Position numbers and translations under genes: made by a program
Shown here: piece by piece, positions 45,874-57,734 of the stretch
Position numbering within the stretch: position 1 is the stretch's first letter
Layout: every line of letters starts with the position of its first letter
NCBI GenBank assembly: GCA_019096195.1
Contig: JAGTXK010000091.1
Span: 930,001 to 994,000, forward strand
Reading direction: 5' to 3'
Length of the DNA: 64,000 nucleotides
From: Boletus sp. NGJ
Taxonomy: Eukaryota > Basidiomycota > Agaricomycetes > Boletales > Boletaceae
Notes under the pieces: model-generated
The model's database searches: none
The model's input: the letters and a program-made list of their open reading frames with translations, nothing else
Told to the model about the DNA's origin: nothing

Positions 45874-46333
45874 GCCGCGATGCGGGCCCTGTGCGCACAC
45901 AAGGCGTTGTGTCGTTCGTCTGAACTTTTTCGTTGGGTTGGTTGTGCGTGGAAAGGGGGTCGGGACCTGCTCTCCCTCGATACACCTTCCCAGCTCTTGG
46001 GTTTTGTGGCCATTGCGAGTGCTTCCAGCTTGTGGCTCCGTGTCAGTACTTACCAAGTCCAATAAAGTAGCCGTATATTTTGGCAGTCACACATACCCAT
46101 GCATCGGCATATATTATCGCATGACCTTTGGAGGCCATCTTAACGTTCGTCGGGCATCGTAGACATCCATATTGTCTTTCCTTGGCGCAGCACTACCGTG
46201 ACTTGGTTCATTTCCGCTGACCTCTTATTTTACAACATGCCGACACCACGTCAGCAGCGTTTCGAACCCGTCAGATTGAAACATCCAATATCAAAATAAA
46301 TATATGTAATAGTCGAAATAAGACAGACACGTT
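45874..46333. other. Intergenic region between convergent genes
   Basis: These are the 3' flanks of the BCS1-like gene (+) and the dynamin-related gene (-). An AT-rich stretch at 46288-46320 could contain polyadenylation signals for the latter. Nothing else was recognised. Confidence 0.45.
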
Positions 46334-49295
46334 CTATAGCGGTTTCAAGTTGACGTCAGAGAGCGTCTTGAAAGCCTCCTTGTACGCATCCAACAACGCC
46401 TTCACTCTCGTCCGCTCTGCGACCAGCGCCTCGTCTTCGTTCAACAGCTCCGCAAACAAATCGGGCTTGTACAGCGTCGCCACCAGTCGATTCTGCACTT
46501 CTTTCGTCGAGTAATTCACCAAAAAGTGCATGATCGCTTTCGGGACGAGGTCTTGGATGCTTTGCCGAACGATCGAAAAGTACGAGGCGATCAAGGACCG
46601 GATAAGCGACGTTTCCATCTCTTCCCGTTGTGTCATTTGCAGACCCACTATCGGACGGCGAGACCTGAGAAAAGTCCATTCAATCAGCCATGACTCCTAG
46701 GAAGAACCATGTGCTCGATACTCACAGCCTCAATATGTTTACCCAGGCTTCTCATATCATAGGCCGTATTGTTACCGTCCAGCGTGCGTTTACCGGCCAT
46801 CAACCCAGTGGGACCAGGCGTATCTGCTATCGACACGTCTCGACCCGTTGACACAGGACCTCGCTCGAAGCTCGATCCACCAACCGGACCAGGTCCGTTC
46901 TGGCCAAAGAAGTAATTCAAGAAAGTCTCCCTTGCGGAATGAGGCGATGAGCTCAGTATGCTTGGGGAAGTGTGGGATTGCGTCGATGGGAGCACGGATG
47001 AGTGCCGGGGACCATGATGGGGCTTTGATGAGAATTTGGCAGAAGTGCCAGAGGATCCCATGGTCCGAGCCCGATCGTGGAGCGTCGAGGACACAGAACG
47101 CCCGTCCCGGGAAGGAACGCCGTTCACACTGGTCGGTTCCTCGGTAGAGGATTCATCCTCATCTTCAGCCGTCTGAGTGCCATTCGTTGATTCAGTGCTG
47201 ACGGGCTAGCGTGATCCAGAACCGGGATTTTGTAAATGAGTCACAGGAATCACACTTGGCATCAGTCGGAAGACTCATCATACAAGTGGTGGCTGGAACT
47301 TACGCCGGGGGGGATTGATTGTTTGGGAGTTTGAGATGTCGCCGTCTGTGCGGCTACCGCAGACCCCGAGATGAACGCGGGATGATTCGTGTTGATGTAT
47401 GCAGCCTGGATCTCGATGAGGCTTTGTGCATACTCCGATGTGGGACCAAGGCGCTCGCGCAAAAGTTCCGATACGCATTCAACCAGTTGCGCATGAAGGC
47501 GGGGGAATCTTTCTAATTCCTGAGAGCGAACATCAGAGATATAGAACAATGTGCTTTGAGAAAGATGATTAAATCGCCTACCGGACTTGTACAATTATGG
47601 CAGAGTTTAACAAGTTCCTCATAGACAAGTTCGACGCAGCGGAGGCTGGGTGCTTCTAGTAGTTTAATCTGGGGCTTCACCAATAGATCAAACGCCGCTT
47701 CGGGGACAAAAAGGCTGGGCCGTGGACCTGTGGAATTCCGGATTGCTGTACGGATGTCCTGATTATCCAAGCCTGCTGTAGAATCTATCGAAGCAAGTGC
47801 ATGGCCGAACACGTCATTGAAGATATAATATATCCGTGCACCACCTGATAACTCCTTAGTGGACATATCGACTTTAGTACCCTCGATGGATGCGATAAAG
47901 TCATGGGCAAATTGGTTCATGAGACGCAAGATTAGCGCTCCTTGCTAACAGACAATGGGTAATTAAGTAAACCATGTTTAAGCATCAACCCACCTGGTTC
48001 TTGTCGCCGAAGATTGCAGCGTCACCAAACGAGTTAAGTTCTTGCTGTGCTTGACCCATCAGCGTGTTCAAACGCGCCTTCATATCAGGGAGTTTCTCCC
48101 TTATATGGTTTATCAAAACCTACGTAGACTGTGGTTGAAAATCCACAGCGAATACCTTCATCATCCTCACACACCTGATTCAGCGTCCGAGCAAGATACT
48201 TTGTCCCGTTCTTATGTGCAATATTTCGATACGCGGCATGGTTTTTGAAGAACTCAGATTCCGAGTCGAGAGCATCCGTCATGCTCTTCTCAGAGATGAT
48301 ATCCTGTTGGCTTCTGTTGACAACGCCAATGAAGCCTAGTTTGAGGGGATATACGCGTCCAGTCAAGATATCCAGTGCGTTGGTTCCGGCATCCATGATG
48401 TCAAGCTTGGTCAGAACACCTATCGTCCGACGACCTTGGGGGTCAACACTTCGTCCAAGCTTCAGTGAATCCGAGTTGGCGAGGTCAACGTTGGCGGGAG
48501 AGACAGCAAGAATAACACTTTGAAACATGTCAGCTACAAGTAGGAAACGGGAGCATCTACCCACCTGTTCGGTTTCGAGATGTACTCCGTGACTAAGTTT
48601 CTGATCTGGCGTTCAATATCACTTGGTTGGTCACCCACCGGTATCTTTGGCGCGCATTAACTCGGATACGGGAATGCACCATAACACATTCGTACCTTTG
48701 TCAGTCCCGGCAAGTCTACCAAGGTCAAATCCAGGACAGTTGGACTATATATCCGGAGTGATATTGGGAGTCGGCTAATCCCTTTGTTCTGCCCTGCAAC
48801 ACGGAACGTCTCTTGCTCGATTTCACGACGAATTTCGTTGAAATCGGTGAAACGCTTGTCGATGTGAAGGAACTGTGCCCATTCGGTGTAAGCGGGTGGA
48901 CTTGAGGAGGGATCCGGAATGGGAGTGTGAATGAGTTGGAGAACGAGGGGTCTGCGTGTGACGATGCCTTGACCACGAGGAAGGAAATCTTGTCCAACGA
49001 TGCTATGCGTGAATGTAACATCAATGGTTGAGAGTGAAGACAAAGGTCGAGACACACTTCTCCAGCACACTCGATTTACCCGCTGACTGGCTGCCCACCT
49101 GAATGAAGATCAGCGATGGCTTTGCCAGAGTATGAAAGACAACTCACAACCACTAGCTGGGGCATGTCCAGCTCGCCACCTGGGCGATATAAAATCACCC
49201 GCTGCCCAAGAGTATGAATATGACTGCCGGTACACACCGAGATTGTGGAAAGTGTCCTGAAGACGATTGACAAGTTTGATGAGGTCCGAGTCCAT
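46334..49295 (-). CDS. DNM1: Dynamin-related GTPase, DNM1/DRP1 type
   Basis: The start is at 49295 ([20 protein letters not shown]). The GTPase domain has [12 protein letters not shown] (G1), [20 protein letters not shown] (G2), DLPGLTK (G3), TKLDIMDAG (G4) and VVNRSQQD (G5). The dynamin middle domain follows, then a disordered insert (about 47300-46850) holding [11 protein letters not shown], typical of Dnm1/Drp1 rather than Vps1. The GED comes last ([40 protein letters not shown]) and ends LKPL. There is no PH or proline-rich domain. Dnm1 drives mitochondrial and peroxisomal fission. The G1 motif has Ala where SSGKS is usual (SAGKS, as in mammalian dynamins), within tolerance. About ten short introns are inferred. 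Confidence 0.92.
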
Positions 49296-49547
49296 CTTTC
49301 TGACGATTCAGCTACGCAGTTGAGTTGAAGACGATGTTGGCGGGAAGGACGAATACTTTATATTCTAAACGCGTGCTGAGATTTACCCCGAACGGGCGCG
49401 CCAACGCGTCGTCACGGCCACCTTGCTTTGGCCCTGTTTGGTCTTATGGATTCAAGGGACAATCTAGTACTGCACGGAGTAACAAGTAATATCATAAAAA
49501 ATCCTGTTACAAGCAATCCTTCTAGCTATTCATGACCTGGTGTCTAT

Positions 49548-50553
49548 TCAGATTGCCTTTGCTTTGACCAGGCCTAGTCGCAGAAAGGCGCATGAGGTAA
49601 GAAAATGATCACCACCATGAAATCACTTACGGTCGACCTCTGCGATGGCATTGGTGAGGATCTCTTTCTGCGCCTTCTCATCCTTGAGGCCAGTCAGGAC
49701 TTTTGTGATAACACTCTTGGCAAGTTCAGCCTGTTCGCTTTCCTTCTGCTGTTGTTCGTAGCGGACCCAGCTGTCAAGAACAGATTTAAGCTCGCCGGCC
49801 AGTGCGACCTTTTGACGCTGCACGAAAGCCTCGTTTTCCAATTTAGCAGTCTCCTGCAAGACGGAAAAAACACATTCAGACTAGACTGAGTCTATTGTAG
49901 TAAGGTACCAACTGACCTTTGAAAGAGCAAAGAGGCCCTCCGTAAGGGAAACGACATCTTTCATCTGCTCAACTGAGTTGATGCGGTCCTTGACTGCTTG
50001 TGTGTGCCCGGCGCGTGCATCATTGAGGACACCCTTGATGCGTTCAATGTGGCCGTTTGCCCAAGATTTGTACGGTTCTTGGATTGCCTGCAGGCAGTCG
50101 AATATATTTGGCAACAATTCTGACATAGTTCTAATCCACATACCCGATAAATATATGCGAAGAGGATGAAAGTGCCGACTGCCACAACTGTTTCCTCGTT
50201 CACGACATATATTTCTTGGGAGATAGCAGTGGCGAGAAGACCCGTTCCAAGGAGAGCTGCACCAGTCTTGGTGATGAGGCCGGGAGAAGAGGGGAGGTTA
50301 TTAATAATTTCGGAGGCGCGCTCTGCTGGTGGTGGTGGGTTGGAGCTCATCGAACGACTGCATTAATGGCATTACTCTGTTTTATTCATGAAGTGATGGC
50401 AGATTGACATACGCAGAGACGCCCCGAGCCACAGTTGGCACCGCGCGTGCTCGGGCTATCAAATTGAACCAGTTATAGCGCTGGGTAGAAAGGTAATGCG
50501 AACAAACACTCACCCGACGCCTTGAGGGAGTTAAGGGCAATCCTGGACGCCAT
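49548..50553 (-). CDS. ATP4: Mitochondrial F1Fo ATP synthase subunit 4 (b)
   Basis: The start is at 50553 (MASRIALNSLKAS), followed by a mitochondrial presequence built from short exons (ARARAVPTVARGVSA). The mature part begins about SSNPPPPAERASEIINNLP and has a membrane hairpin region (GAALLGTGLLATAISQEIYV, VVAVGTFILFAYIY). A long helix follows (REPYKSWANGHIERIKGVLN through ALSKETAKLENEAFVQRQKV to LTGLKDEKAQKEILTNAIAE). The final exon is tiny: after a GTAAGT donor the acceptor near 49573 gives RLVKAKAI and a stop at 49548, matching the family C-terminus; stopping at 49623 instead would truncate it. Subunit b forms the peripheral stalk in the inner membrane. Confidence 0.9.
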
Positions 50554-50671
50554 GAACAAAGTAGAAGACAAGAACCTGTCCTCGTCCACCAAGAGCACTT
50601 GCAATACTGTGAGAATAAAAATATTCCGGCTTTCCACGAGCAAACATGGATCAGTATTATGTAATCACAGT

Positions 50672-50982
50672 ATCACTTGGTGTGATCATACAAGTTCAAA
50701 CCTGTCACAATGCAAAAATCAATATTTAGGATGGGTCTGAATGTTGTATGAAATGGGAAAATTGCAGTTAAAATTTAGTCTTGACATTTTGTGGCACTTA
50801 AACTTGAAGTTTAGACATAGATTAGGCAAAAGACTGAAGTTTAGATATAGGTTAGGCAAAATCTTCAAGTTTAAGTGCTGTGAAAATGTCAAGCTTAAAT
50901 TTTAACTGCAATCTTCACATTTCATACAACATTCAGACCTATCATAAATATTGGTTTTTGTGTTGTGTGTACACCAAGTTGA
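50672..50982. mobile_element. Foldback (MITE-like) inverted-repeat element
   Basis: The left arm (about 50730-50810) and right arm (about 50862-50955) are near-perfect inverted repeats of at least 80-90 bp. They can be extended outward with gaps to TCACTTGGTGTG on the left and ACACCAAGTTGA on the right. The centre (50811-50861) contains a short direct repeat, GAAGTTTAGA-ATAG-TTAGGCAAAA, twice. There is no coding capacity. Size and structure fit a non-autonomous foldback or MITE element in the space upstream of ATP4. Target-site duplications were not established. Confidence 0.7.
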
Positions 50983-51780
50983 ATAGCCAAATTGATTATC
51001 TACCACTATTAGCACATACCGGCCAGACAACAAGGCTAATATATTGTAGTCACACTCATCCGTCCGATGGGCTCGGAGTGCGACGTCGTCCAGTTGTCAT
51101 TTGAACAATCATTGGAGCCTCTCCAGACAGTCGACAGCATCACTCCACGCTCCAAGCGTGTCACACTTATCATCAAACATATTGCGCTAACATTCATTCA
51201 CCGTCCATCGTCTGCTCGCGCTACATAATTTGAGCGTGTAACCAAGTCTGCGCTGGCAAGACACGGCTGTAGTATTGACGAGCTCGCGGCACGACGTAGC
51301 GACGCTGCAGAAGTATGACTCAGTCGGTACCATTTTCAGGCTCCGCACTAGCGTCCTTTTCTCGCAAAAGGCGTGGCTTCTTTTATTCACAATATTGAAA
51401 CGACAACTTCCTCGCATCCCGGAGGACCCCTGGGCCCGGTCAAGAAACTTTTCTGCCCACAGAATCAATTGCAGAACGTTGTTGCGCCAAAAAACTGTTC
51501 GGGCATTGGATTAGAGGGAATTCGCTAAGCCGATCGGTTGTTCGTACTTTGCTGGTCCACTCGGAGCCCGTGCCGCACTTGTCAAAATGGGGTATTTTTG
51601 AGTCGGAGATCAACATGCCTAGACTCATCGAAAGATTCAGATCTACTTCAACCTTTCTGCGATTTGGCTGTAAAAAGGTGGTTACTCACCATGTTGTATC
51701 TCGGCTCAGGGATATGTAATACACATAACGCCATTTCACAAACAGTACTCCCCCGGCGTTATAAAGGTGTTTGTGTACGC
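50983..51780. other. Intergenic region
   Basis: No gene was recognised. The open frames at 51187-51628 lack domains. This region provides the upstream sequence of the first DUF6593-like gene. Confidence 0.4.
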
Positions 51781-52549
51781 ATGGAGAACACCCTTTTTCT
51801 AGATTTCCGTTCTATGCACTGTGAAGAACAGCTGTTGTCATTTCATGTCTACAGAGTCGGCGGCTTCCTTGGTGATGATAAAATCATCAAAGCGCAAGAC
51901 AAAATCACAGATATGTGAGTGTTCGTCTTGGTGTCATCCCATCTCCGTCGGTTGTGGGGCAGTCATGCAACGATCGCTGTTGTAGGTATTACCTCAAAGG
52001 GAGCCGGGGCGACACGCAATGGCAGTTCACCCTGCATGCTGACGGACCCAGTGGAGCCCTCATCTGCAGGGTTTCTTCCGCTTATACTGGGCCACCAATG
52101 ATCTGTGGCCTATTCCCAGGGCCAATGTTGGTCAATATCACCTCTGAACGACGGCCGATTCATATGGAGAGACGACGCGGCACTCCTGAAGGCACCCAGT
52201 GGTTTAGAGGACCGGACAATAGAGAGTATCACTGGCGGACTCGCATGCATCTGTGGCGGAACGAATTGCAGGTGGGCTCCGATGCTCCGAATCGGATTAT
52301 GTGGAGATCATCACAGATTTCCGACCTGTTCTTCCAGTGTCTGGACACAGAAGGGGAAATCATGGCTACTTATCGCGCCACCGCGATGGCCATATCTAAG
52401 GATGGCGAGTTGCATATTTACCCGGTATGGAATCGCATACATTTTTTCTCGCCATGCTGTCCATTCACCCATCGGAATTGTAGTCGGGCCGATTCATGAC
52501 CGACCTCCTTGTTGCTACGAGCCTTGCAATACGGACACCGGACCATTAG
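51781..52549 (+). CDS. DUF6593-like protein, first of a tandem pair
   Basis: Exon 1 begins MENTLFLDFRSMHCEEQ and contains HVYRVGGFLGDDKIIKAQDK. After an intron (51915-51985) comes MYYLKGSRGDTQWQFTLHAD, then GTQWFRGPDNREYHWRTRMH, ATYRATAMAISKDGELHIYP. A last exon (SGRFMTDLLVATSLAIRTPD) ends in H, stop at 52549. The FRGPD-EYHWR block followed by a short beta segment and a DLLV-T end is how I recall DUF6593 proteins of Agaricomycetes, whose function is unknown. A stretch at about 52272-52339 with GT and AG ends may be an optional intron, since the paralogue has a spliced intron at the same place. No signal peptide was seen. Its paralogue starts at 53872. Confidence 0.6.
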
Positions 52550-53871
52550 AATATGGAAACCAATGGAAGGTGGACCATTCGTGAGCGCTAAATGGATCAA
52601 TCATTCCTTTATCGGTGTGACGGATGAGCTCAGTTGACTTCCAAATATTGGTATCGACACCCGTCGCATGACCTCACTGCCACGCGCAAGGAATCCAATT
52701 TAGGTTGTTGTATGGAGCCGTCTCATACCATGAAACGGAGTACATAAAGTACTCTCGTCCTCTAAACCTTCGTCTGACAGGTCTCCACCAACCCAATTTG
52801 GCATTAAATCAACATTGGCAGATCCCAAAAATCCGGTTAATGCCGATATATGCTGTCCCGCCTCACATGGGACAGCCTCGCTAAACAAAGGATCCCTGTG
52901 TCTCTGGTTTCAGGCTGGTTTCCCGGGACAATTTTAGCGAATGGTTAGGAAGCTTTGTCTCGTGGACCTGTCCTAGACTGCTATATACAGACCCTCGAGT
53001 AGCGAATTTAAACCACACACCCATCGTCTTTCTCCCTTACCTGTGTTGCAAAATATCTCAGAGAGTGGCACTTCAGTCCAGAAAATATCAGTAGTACTGA
53101 ATAGCATACAGCATGTACACGATTGGCATCGGTGTCTCAGTGCGTGAAGTCGGCTCAAGCTACACATATGACGAGGGCACTGACTTCAATGCCGAGGCGG
53201 AGATTGAACTGTGCCGTGGCACGGCGAGTGGTCTTTGGAGCGTTCCCTCGTATGTTTTATTCTCGCTGTCATTCGGCTTTAGATCTCTTGGAAACATGTA
53301 GGAATGTGATGTTCAAATGGTAAGTTAGCGCTCTATGTGTGTGTGTGCGTGTGTGTGTTTTGCGGGTACAGTAGTTGTATTTCAGGATCTCTCGGGTCCT
53401 TTGCAGCTGCCAGCACGACACCCCACTTCTACAAAACCTTCTCTTCTCAAAAGAAAGACGGAAATCTCGTGTACAGCATATAATCGTACTCCTACAAGCG
53501 TAACATTGGTATGGTATGTTCAAGTTGTAGTCAAACTCGAAGTTCGCAACTCTTCAAGTTCGTCGAGCCCGGGTTTGCAACTCCGGGTGATTGTAACCTG
53601 TCTGGAAATAGGGACGCTAAAACACGAGACTAGGATATATAAGGCCTTCTTTCAGTGGTACTTTCATGGCAGATATCTTGCACGGTTTCGGCGTATCATC
53701 CCCGCAGTGCACACAGGATCGCCGCCCTAACTTCTCATCAGACTACCTCGATGTGAAACCTATCCGAGTCCACATATCGCCGGTAACCGGTGCATCTCGT
53801 GTTTCCGGGCTCGTCAAATAACCCCAACGCATGCTTTGTCTACTTTAATTACTTATCGAACGACGAGCATC
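52550..53871. other. Spacer between tandem paralogues, with a GT microsatellite
   Basis: The flank after the first paralogue contains GTACTCTCGTCCTCTAAACC (about 52748), resembling the flank after the second (near 54832). This fits a duplication that included 3' DNA. A short (GT)n tract lies at 53335-53360. The open frame starting MYTIGIGVSVREVG at 53113 is not supported by any partner exon. Confidence 0.4.
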
Positions 53872-54737
53872 ATGACGCTTCGAACGATGCGGATCCCGAC
53901 GGCCGAGACGCGTCCGTTGTGTTTACACGTCTATCGAGTCGGCGGTATCTGGGGCGACGACAAGATCGTCAGGGCAGACGACAGAAAGACACCAAAGTAA
54001 GAGGCCCATTTGCATTTGGACACATGGTCGTGACAGGTAGTGGCTCGGTTGCTGGGCCGCACCCGCACGGTGACGCAATCCAGCTCTTTTTTTTTTTTGT
54101 TGTTGTTGCCGCGGTCTTCGACCATCGGACGTGTAGAGGTGTTAACCGAGACATGACAGATATTATTTAAAAGGGACCCGGCTTGTAGCTAGCTGGCAAT
54201 TTGCACTCCATGTTGGCGGTCAGCACCTTGGTCAGCACGGCGCTCTGATCTGTCACGTCAAGTCTCCGTATCTCGGACCGCCGTTGTTGGGAACCGACCC
54301 AAGTCCTATTATCATCACCATGGGTCCAGAACGACATACTGTCGAAGTCTACCGCGGGAACGATTCCTCTGATGGAACTTACTCGTTCAAGGGCCTCGAC
54401 AACGACGAGTACCGTTGGCGGCCGAGTTCACAGCTGTGGGGGAACAGAATAGAGGTATGTACGTGGATGGTCGTATTGGAGAAGTTGACTGAGGTCGAGT
54501 ATCTTGGCTTCTGCTTTGCACTGACAGTGCCTGAACTCCCAGGATCAGGTTGTGGCTACTTACCGCATCACGTTTTTTGCGATATCTAAAGACGGAGAGC
54601 TCCGTATCCATCAGGTGTGAGAAATCTGTGCAAGTCAACTTGTTCGTTTGATGAGCTTACTGGGAGGGTAGCCTGCCTGGTCTATGGCGGACCTTCTCGT
54701 TGCAACTTGCCTTGCTATGCGGATGCCAGATCACTAG
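53872..54737 (+). CDS. DUF6593-like protein, second of a tandem pair
   Basis: Exons align one to one with the first paralogue: MTLRTMRIPTAETRPLCLHV then YRVGGIWGDDKIVRADDRK; after a long intron (about 150 bp) KYYLKGTRLVASWQFALHVG, HGALICHVKSPYLGPPLLG, YSFKGLDNDEYRWRPSSQLW. After the next intron come QVVATYRITFFAISKDGEL, then SMADLLVATCLAMRMPDH and a stop at 54737. The shared intron positions and the almost identical last exon show that the pair arose by tandem duplication, with the N-terminal 20 residues diverged. The function is unknown. The ATG at 53872 is chosen because it gives a length like its neighbour's; upstream in-frame sequence stays open for some codons. Confidence 0.6.
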
Positions 54738-54992
54738 ACCTGACCCTCTGACTCTTTTCCGCTATTTGTGGTGGTTTAGAGCTTTCCTGTTCTGTTACTG
54801 GCGTCACTATAAGTGGGATACGCATAAACTACTCTCGCTCTCCTTAACCTACCATCGATAGGAAAGCACTCATGCACTGTTCAGTAAACCCAGTTCATCT
54901 GAGAATCACGTAATTGACAAGAACCAGAGCGACCGTGTCCAAATACAGGGCTTCAACTTGCCGCCTGAACCAACCTAATGTCCTGAACGCCA
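54738..54992. other. Intergenic region between convergent genes
   Basis: These are the 3' flanks of the second DUF6593-like gene (+) and the BRCT-domain gene (-). They contain the CTACTCTCGCTCTCC block similar to the flank of the first paralogue. Confidence 0.4.
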
Positions 54993-56460
54993 TCACCACA
55001 CATGGCGAAAAGTCTTTCCCCGAAAAGTTTTCCCAGGCTCAAATAAGGTCGCAAGCTGACCATCGTCAGTGTCATTCTTCGCTGCTGACTCGAGGAGACG
55101 GCGTCGCATCGCCTGCACTTCCTCCATCGTAAACGTGAGTCTGTTATTCTCGAACTGATCCCCACCAAGGAGCCGAGAAGGATCGCCGTTAATCTTCGGG
55201 GAGTCGGTTTGAGGAGCAGAGCCTTTGATCGTTTCTGCAGTCGAATCATCGGAACCCTCGATTCCGTCGCTCAACATCGGAGTCTTGTCATTCACTTTCA
55301 GTCCATCCCCGGACCCTTCGCGCAAGCATTGTCGCGCAGGGCCAGGGCCAGCACCATCCTGTACGTCTGGTTGTCGGGGTGAAACCATATACACACAGAC
55401 TTGAGCGCGATTCGCGAAGCTGATCTTCTTTGGCGTCTTGACCTTATGATCGGTAGGTTTCACAACCGACAGTATCATACCCGTGTCTCCAGAATTCGTG
55501 GCGTTAACCTGCGGGAAACGCCAACGTCTGGTGGGCGGTGGTAGATTGGTAAAGTCGATCGTGCGGGTAGGTTTCGAGAGATGTTCGTCTACAGAATGGC
55601 GTCGGTATGTTGCAGACGGACTTCCGCAGGCGGGAGGCCGGTCGGGTGGGTCGGGCGACCGTACCGGGGTCATATGACTCGGACCACGCAGTGTGTCGGC
55701 CACCGTATGCTGACTATGTTCCCCGCTAAATACGTCGTCGCCCCTCGAAGCCTCGTGAGGGATCCCGGAGCCAATCAAGAGCCGACCCTTGCTTCGTTTC
55801 TCTGCCAGATCGCCCACCCTTTGGACTGAACGACGGATTGAACCTGAGCTTGCGTAGCTTCCTCGGCCGCCGTGGCATACCATCTTTATCGAATCCAGAG
55901 AATACGAAGGAACCACTCGGGGAGTCAAAATAAGCTTGTTCTCGCTTGCGTTTTCGTCGCATGCTTGTCGGGGTACTCGGGGTGTCAGAGGTTTGGACAG
56001 GTGTTGGTCCAGATTCGCCAGACTCGGTGTCGGTGTATCCGCCCGGGTCGGACAATGGGACATACATTGATGGTACAATGTTAGTCAACTTGTAAGGGGG
56101 CCCGGGAACGAACCTGTCTGCAGAGTGGAGGAGCATTTCAAAGTTGGAGGAAAGAACACCTGTGACTGCATAAAATAGCCTACCGTCGAGGACATACTCT
56201 GCAATGGGTACTTGAAAGGCTTCGTCGACGCATTGCACGATCCACCCTGCGTGGATCACCTATAACACAGTAAACCGACGTCGTTGTCAGCGCATACACT
56301 CAACCATATCTCGTGTCCGACACCGTGTATGCGCACCATAACAGACTTGGCAAATAGCTTCGTCACCCATGGGTCTGAAGGGTCCGTCGCAAAGAAATAC
56401 CGAGCTCGCACGTCCAAGGTCGTTCCTGAGGAAATCTCCCCTCCATGTGCCACTTTTTAG
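54993..56460 (-). CDS. BRCT-domain protein (5' end uncertain)
   Basis: The visible N-terminal part reads VAHGGEISSGTTLDV, ARYFFATDPSDPWVTKLFAK, then after an intron (ending at 56260) VIHAGWIVQCVDEAFQVPIA and EYVLDG. This is the pattern of a BRCT domain (GG turn, central strand, hydrophobic-x-x-x-W helix, Y-V-L-D). A disordered C-terminal half of about 350 residues is rich in Ser, Pro and basic motifs (RRKRKREQ, RRPRKLRKLRF) and ends MEEVQAMRRRLLES and TFRGKTFRHVW. That suggests a nuclear protein, perhaps in DNA repair or checkpoint signalling. No ATG fits at 56453 (the frame starts with GTG after an acceptor-like AAAAAG), so an upstream exon must exist, possibly in 56500-56720. Confidence 0.6.
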
Positions 56461-57734
56461 ATATTAAGCCCGGGTCAGGCTATTTCCGCCGCTGCTTGAC
56501 ACCTACCCCATTTCTCTGTGAACGCCTTCGGGACACGATTGCTGAAATATGCTGTGATACAGCGTTTTAGTGCAAATGTTGCCAAGGCACTACTACAGTG
56601 CTCACCAGATCCTGAGAATAACGAAGGCTTGGCGAATTTACTGGAGAGGCTGGTTGTCCGGATACCCAAAATCTTCTTCAGTGCACTAGACATGGAGACA
56701 GTTGTTGAGTGATTAAGCTTAAGCCTGGCAAGTGGTTCAAGAGTAGGGGCAACAAATTCAAGTTCCGATTCTGATAAGAATCCTGCAAGACAAGCTGCAA
56801 GATCCGAGCTATAGCTAGGCAGAAAACTGAACTATACTAGTTTGTGATATGTTTCGTCTATCGGTCGCAGACCTTGAGCTCCTTTGGAAGCCTGACTAGG
56901 AGCCTACAGTCCGAGGATAGACTCCATTTTTCGGCGAGTCGCGGTCTAAGACCGCCACCTCAAGGCCCCCAGAAACGAGCCTGTTGTTATCCTTCCTCGG
57001 GCTCCCAGAGCCAAATGCATACCAGAAACCACCTGAACCTCGAATATGCTCCTCGACCAACCTGGACTTGCATTTTCAATTACTCCGGTCTGTCTACAGC
57101 ACTAAGCCAGTATGGGCCATCTGAACGGGCCTTTCCTTTAGTGAGTCCGCGGAGGTGTGAAGTTCGAACGGTTGGCCCGTGATAGAAGGGCTAGAATGGA
57201 TGCATAATGTTAGGTCAAGACACGTTTGAAAAGGGAGCAACAAGGGATAGGGCGCACCCTGAACCCTACCGTCGATGGAGTGGGCCAGAATCCATGAGTG
57301 GTGGTGGCCAGCCTGAGCGTGAAAGACCTGGCATGGCCAACATCGATGGTCGTGTGCGCATCAGTGCACAAACATGATGGCACACACTGTGAAAAAGAGT
57401 ACGACGTCGAACATGTTTGACTCACAATTGACGAAAACGGCATGCTTGGGCGTGTTGGGTATATGTAACCCTCGTAGTGCATCAAGAATGGGGGAGGTTC
57501 CCGATGTTATGCGCACATTATTGAGGCTGAGTACTGAGTTGCGTGGGCTCGTTATAACTTGAACTTATCAGGTAACTCCGCTCGTCCACTGTATACGCTA
57601 ACTCGACAGCACACACAAGACACCGATCCCACCGAAAACGACTCATCAGAATCGCCACCTGTTTCGCCGCGTTATTCAAAGTCTCCAATATCCCAGGCCA
57701 CGACTCCCTGACACCGACAGCCGAGTGGCAAGCA
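56461..57734. other. Region with no identified gene
   Basis: It may contain the first exon of the BRCT gene; a minus-strand open stretch near 56690-56510 ends at a GTAGGTG donor (RVPKAFTEKWG). Other open frames, such as 56844-57182, lack domains. Confidence 0.35.
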
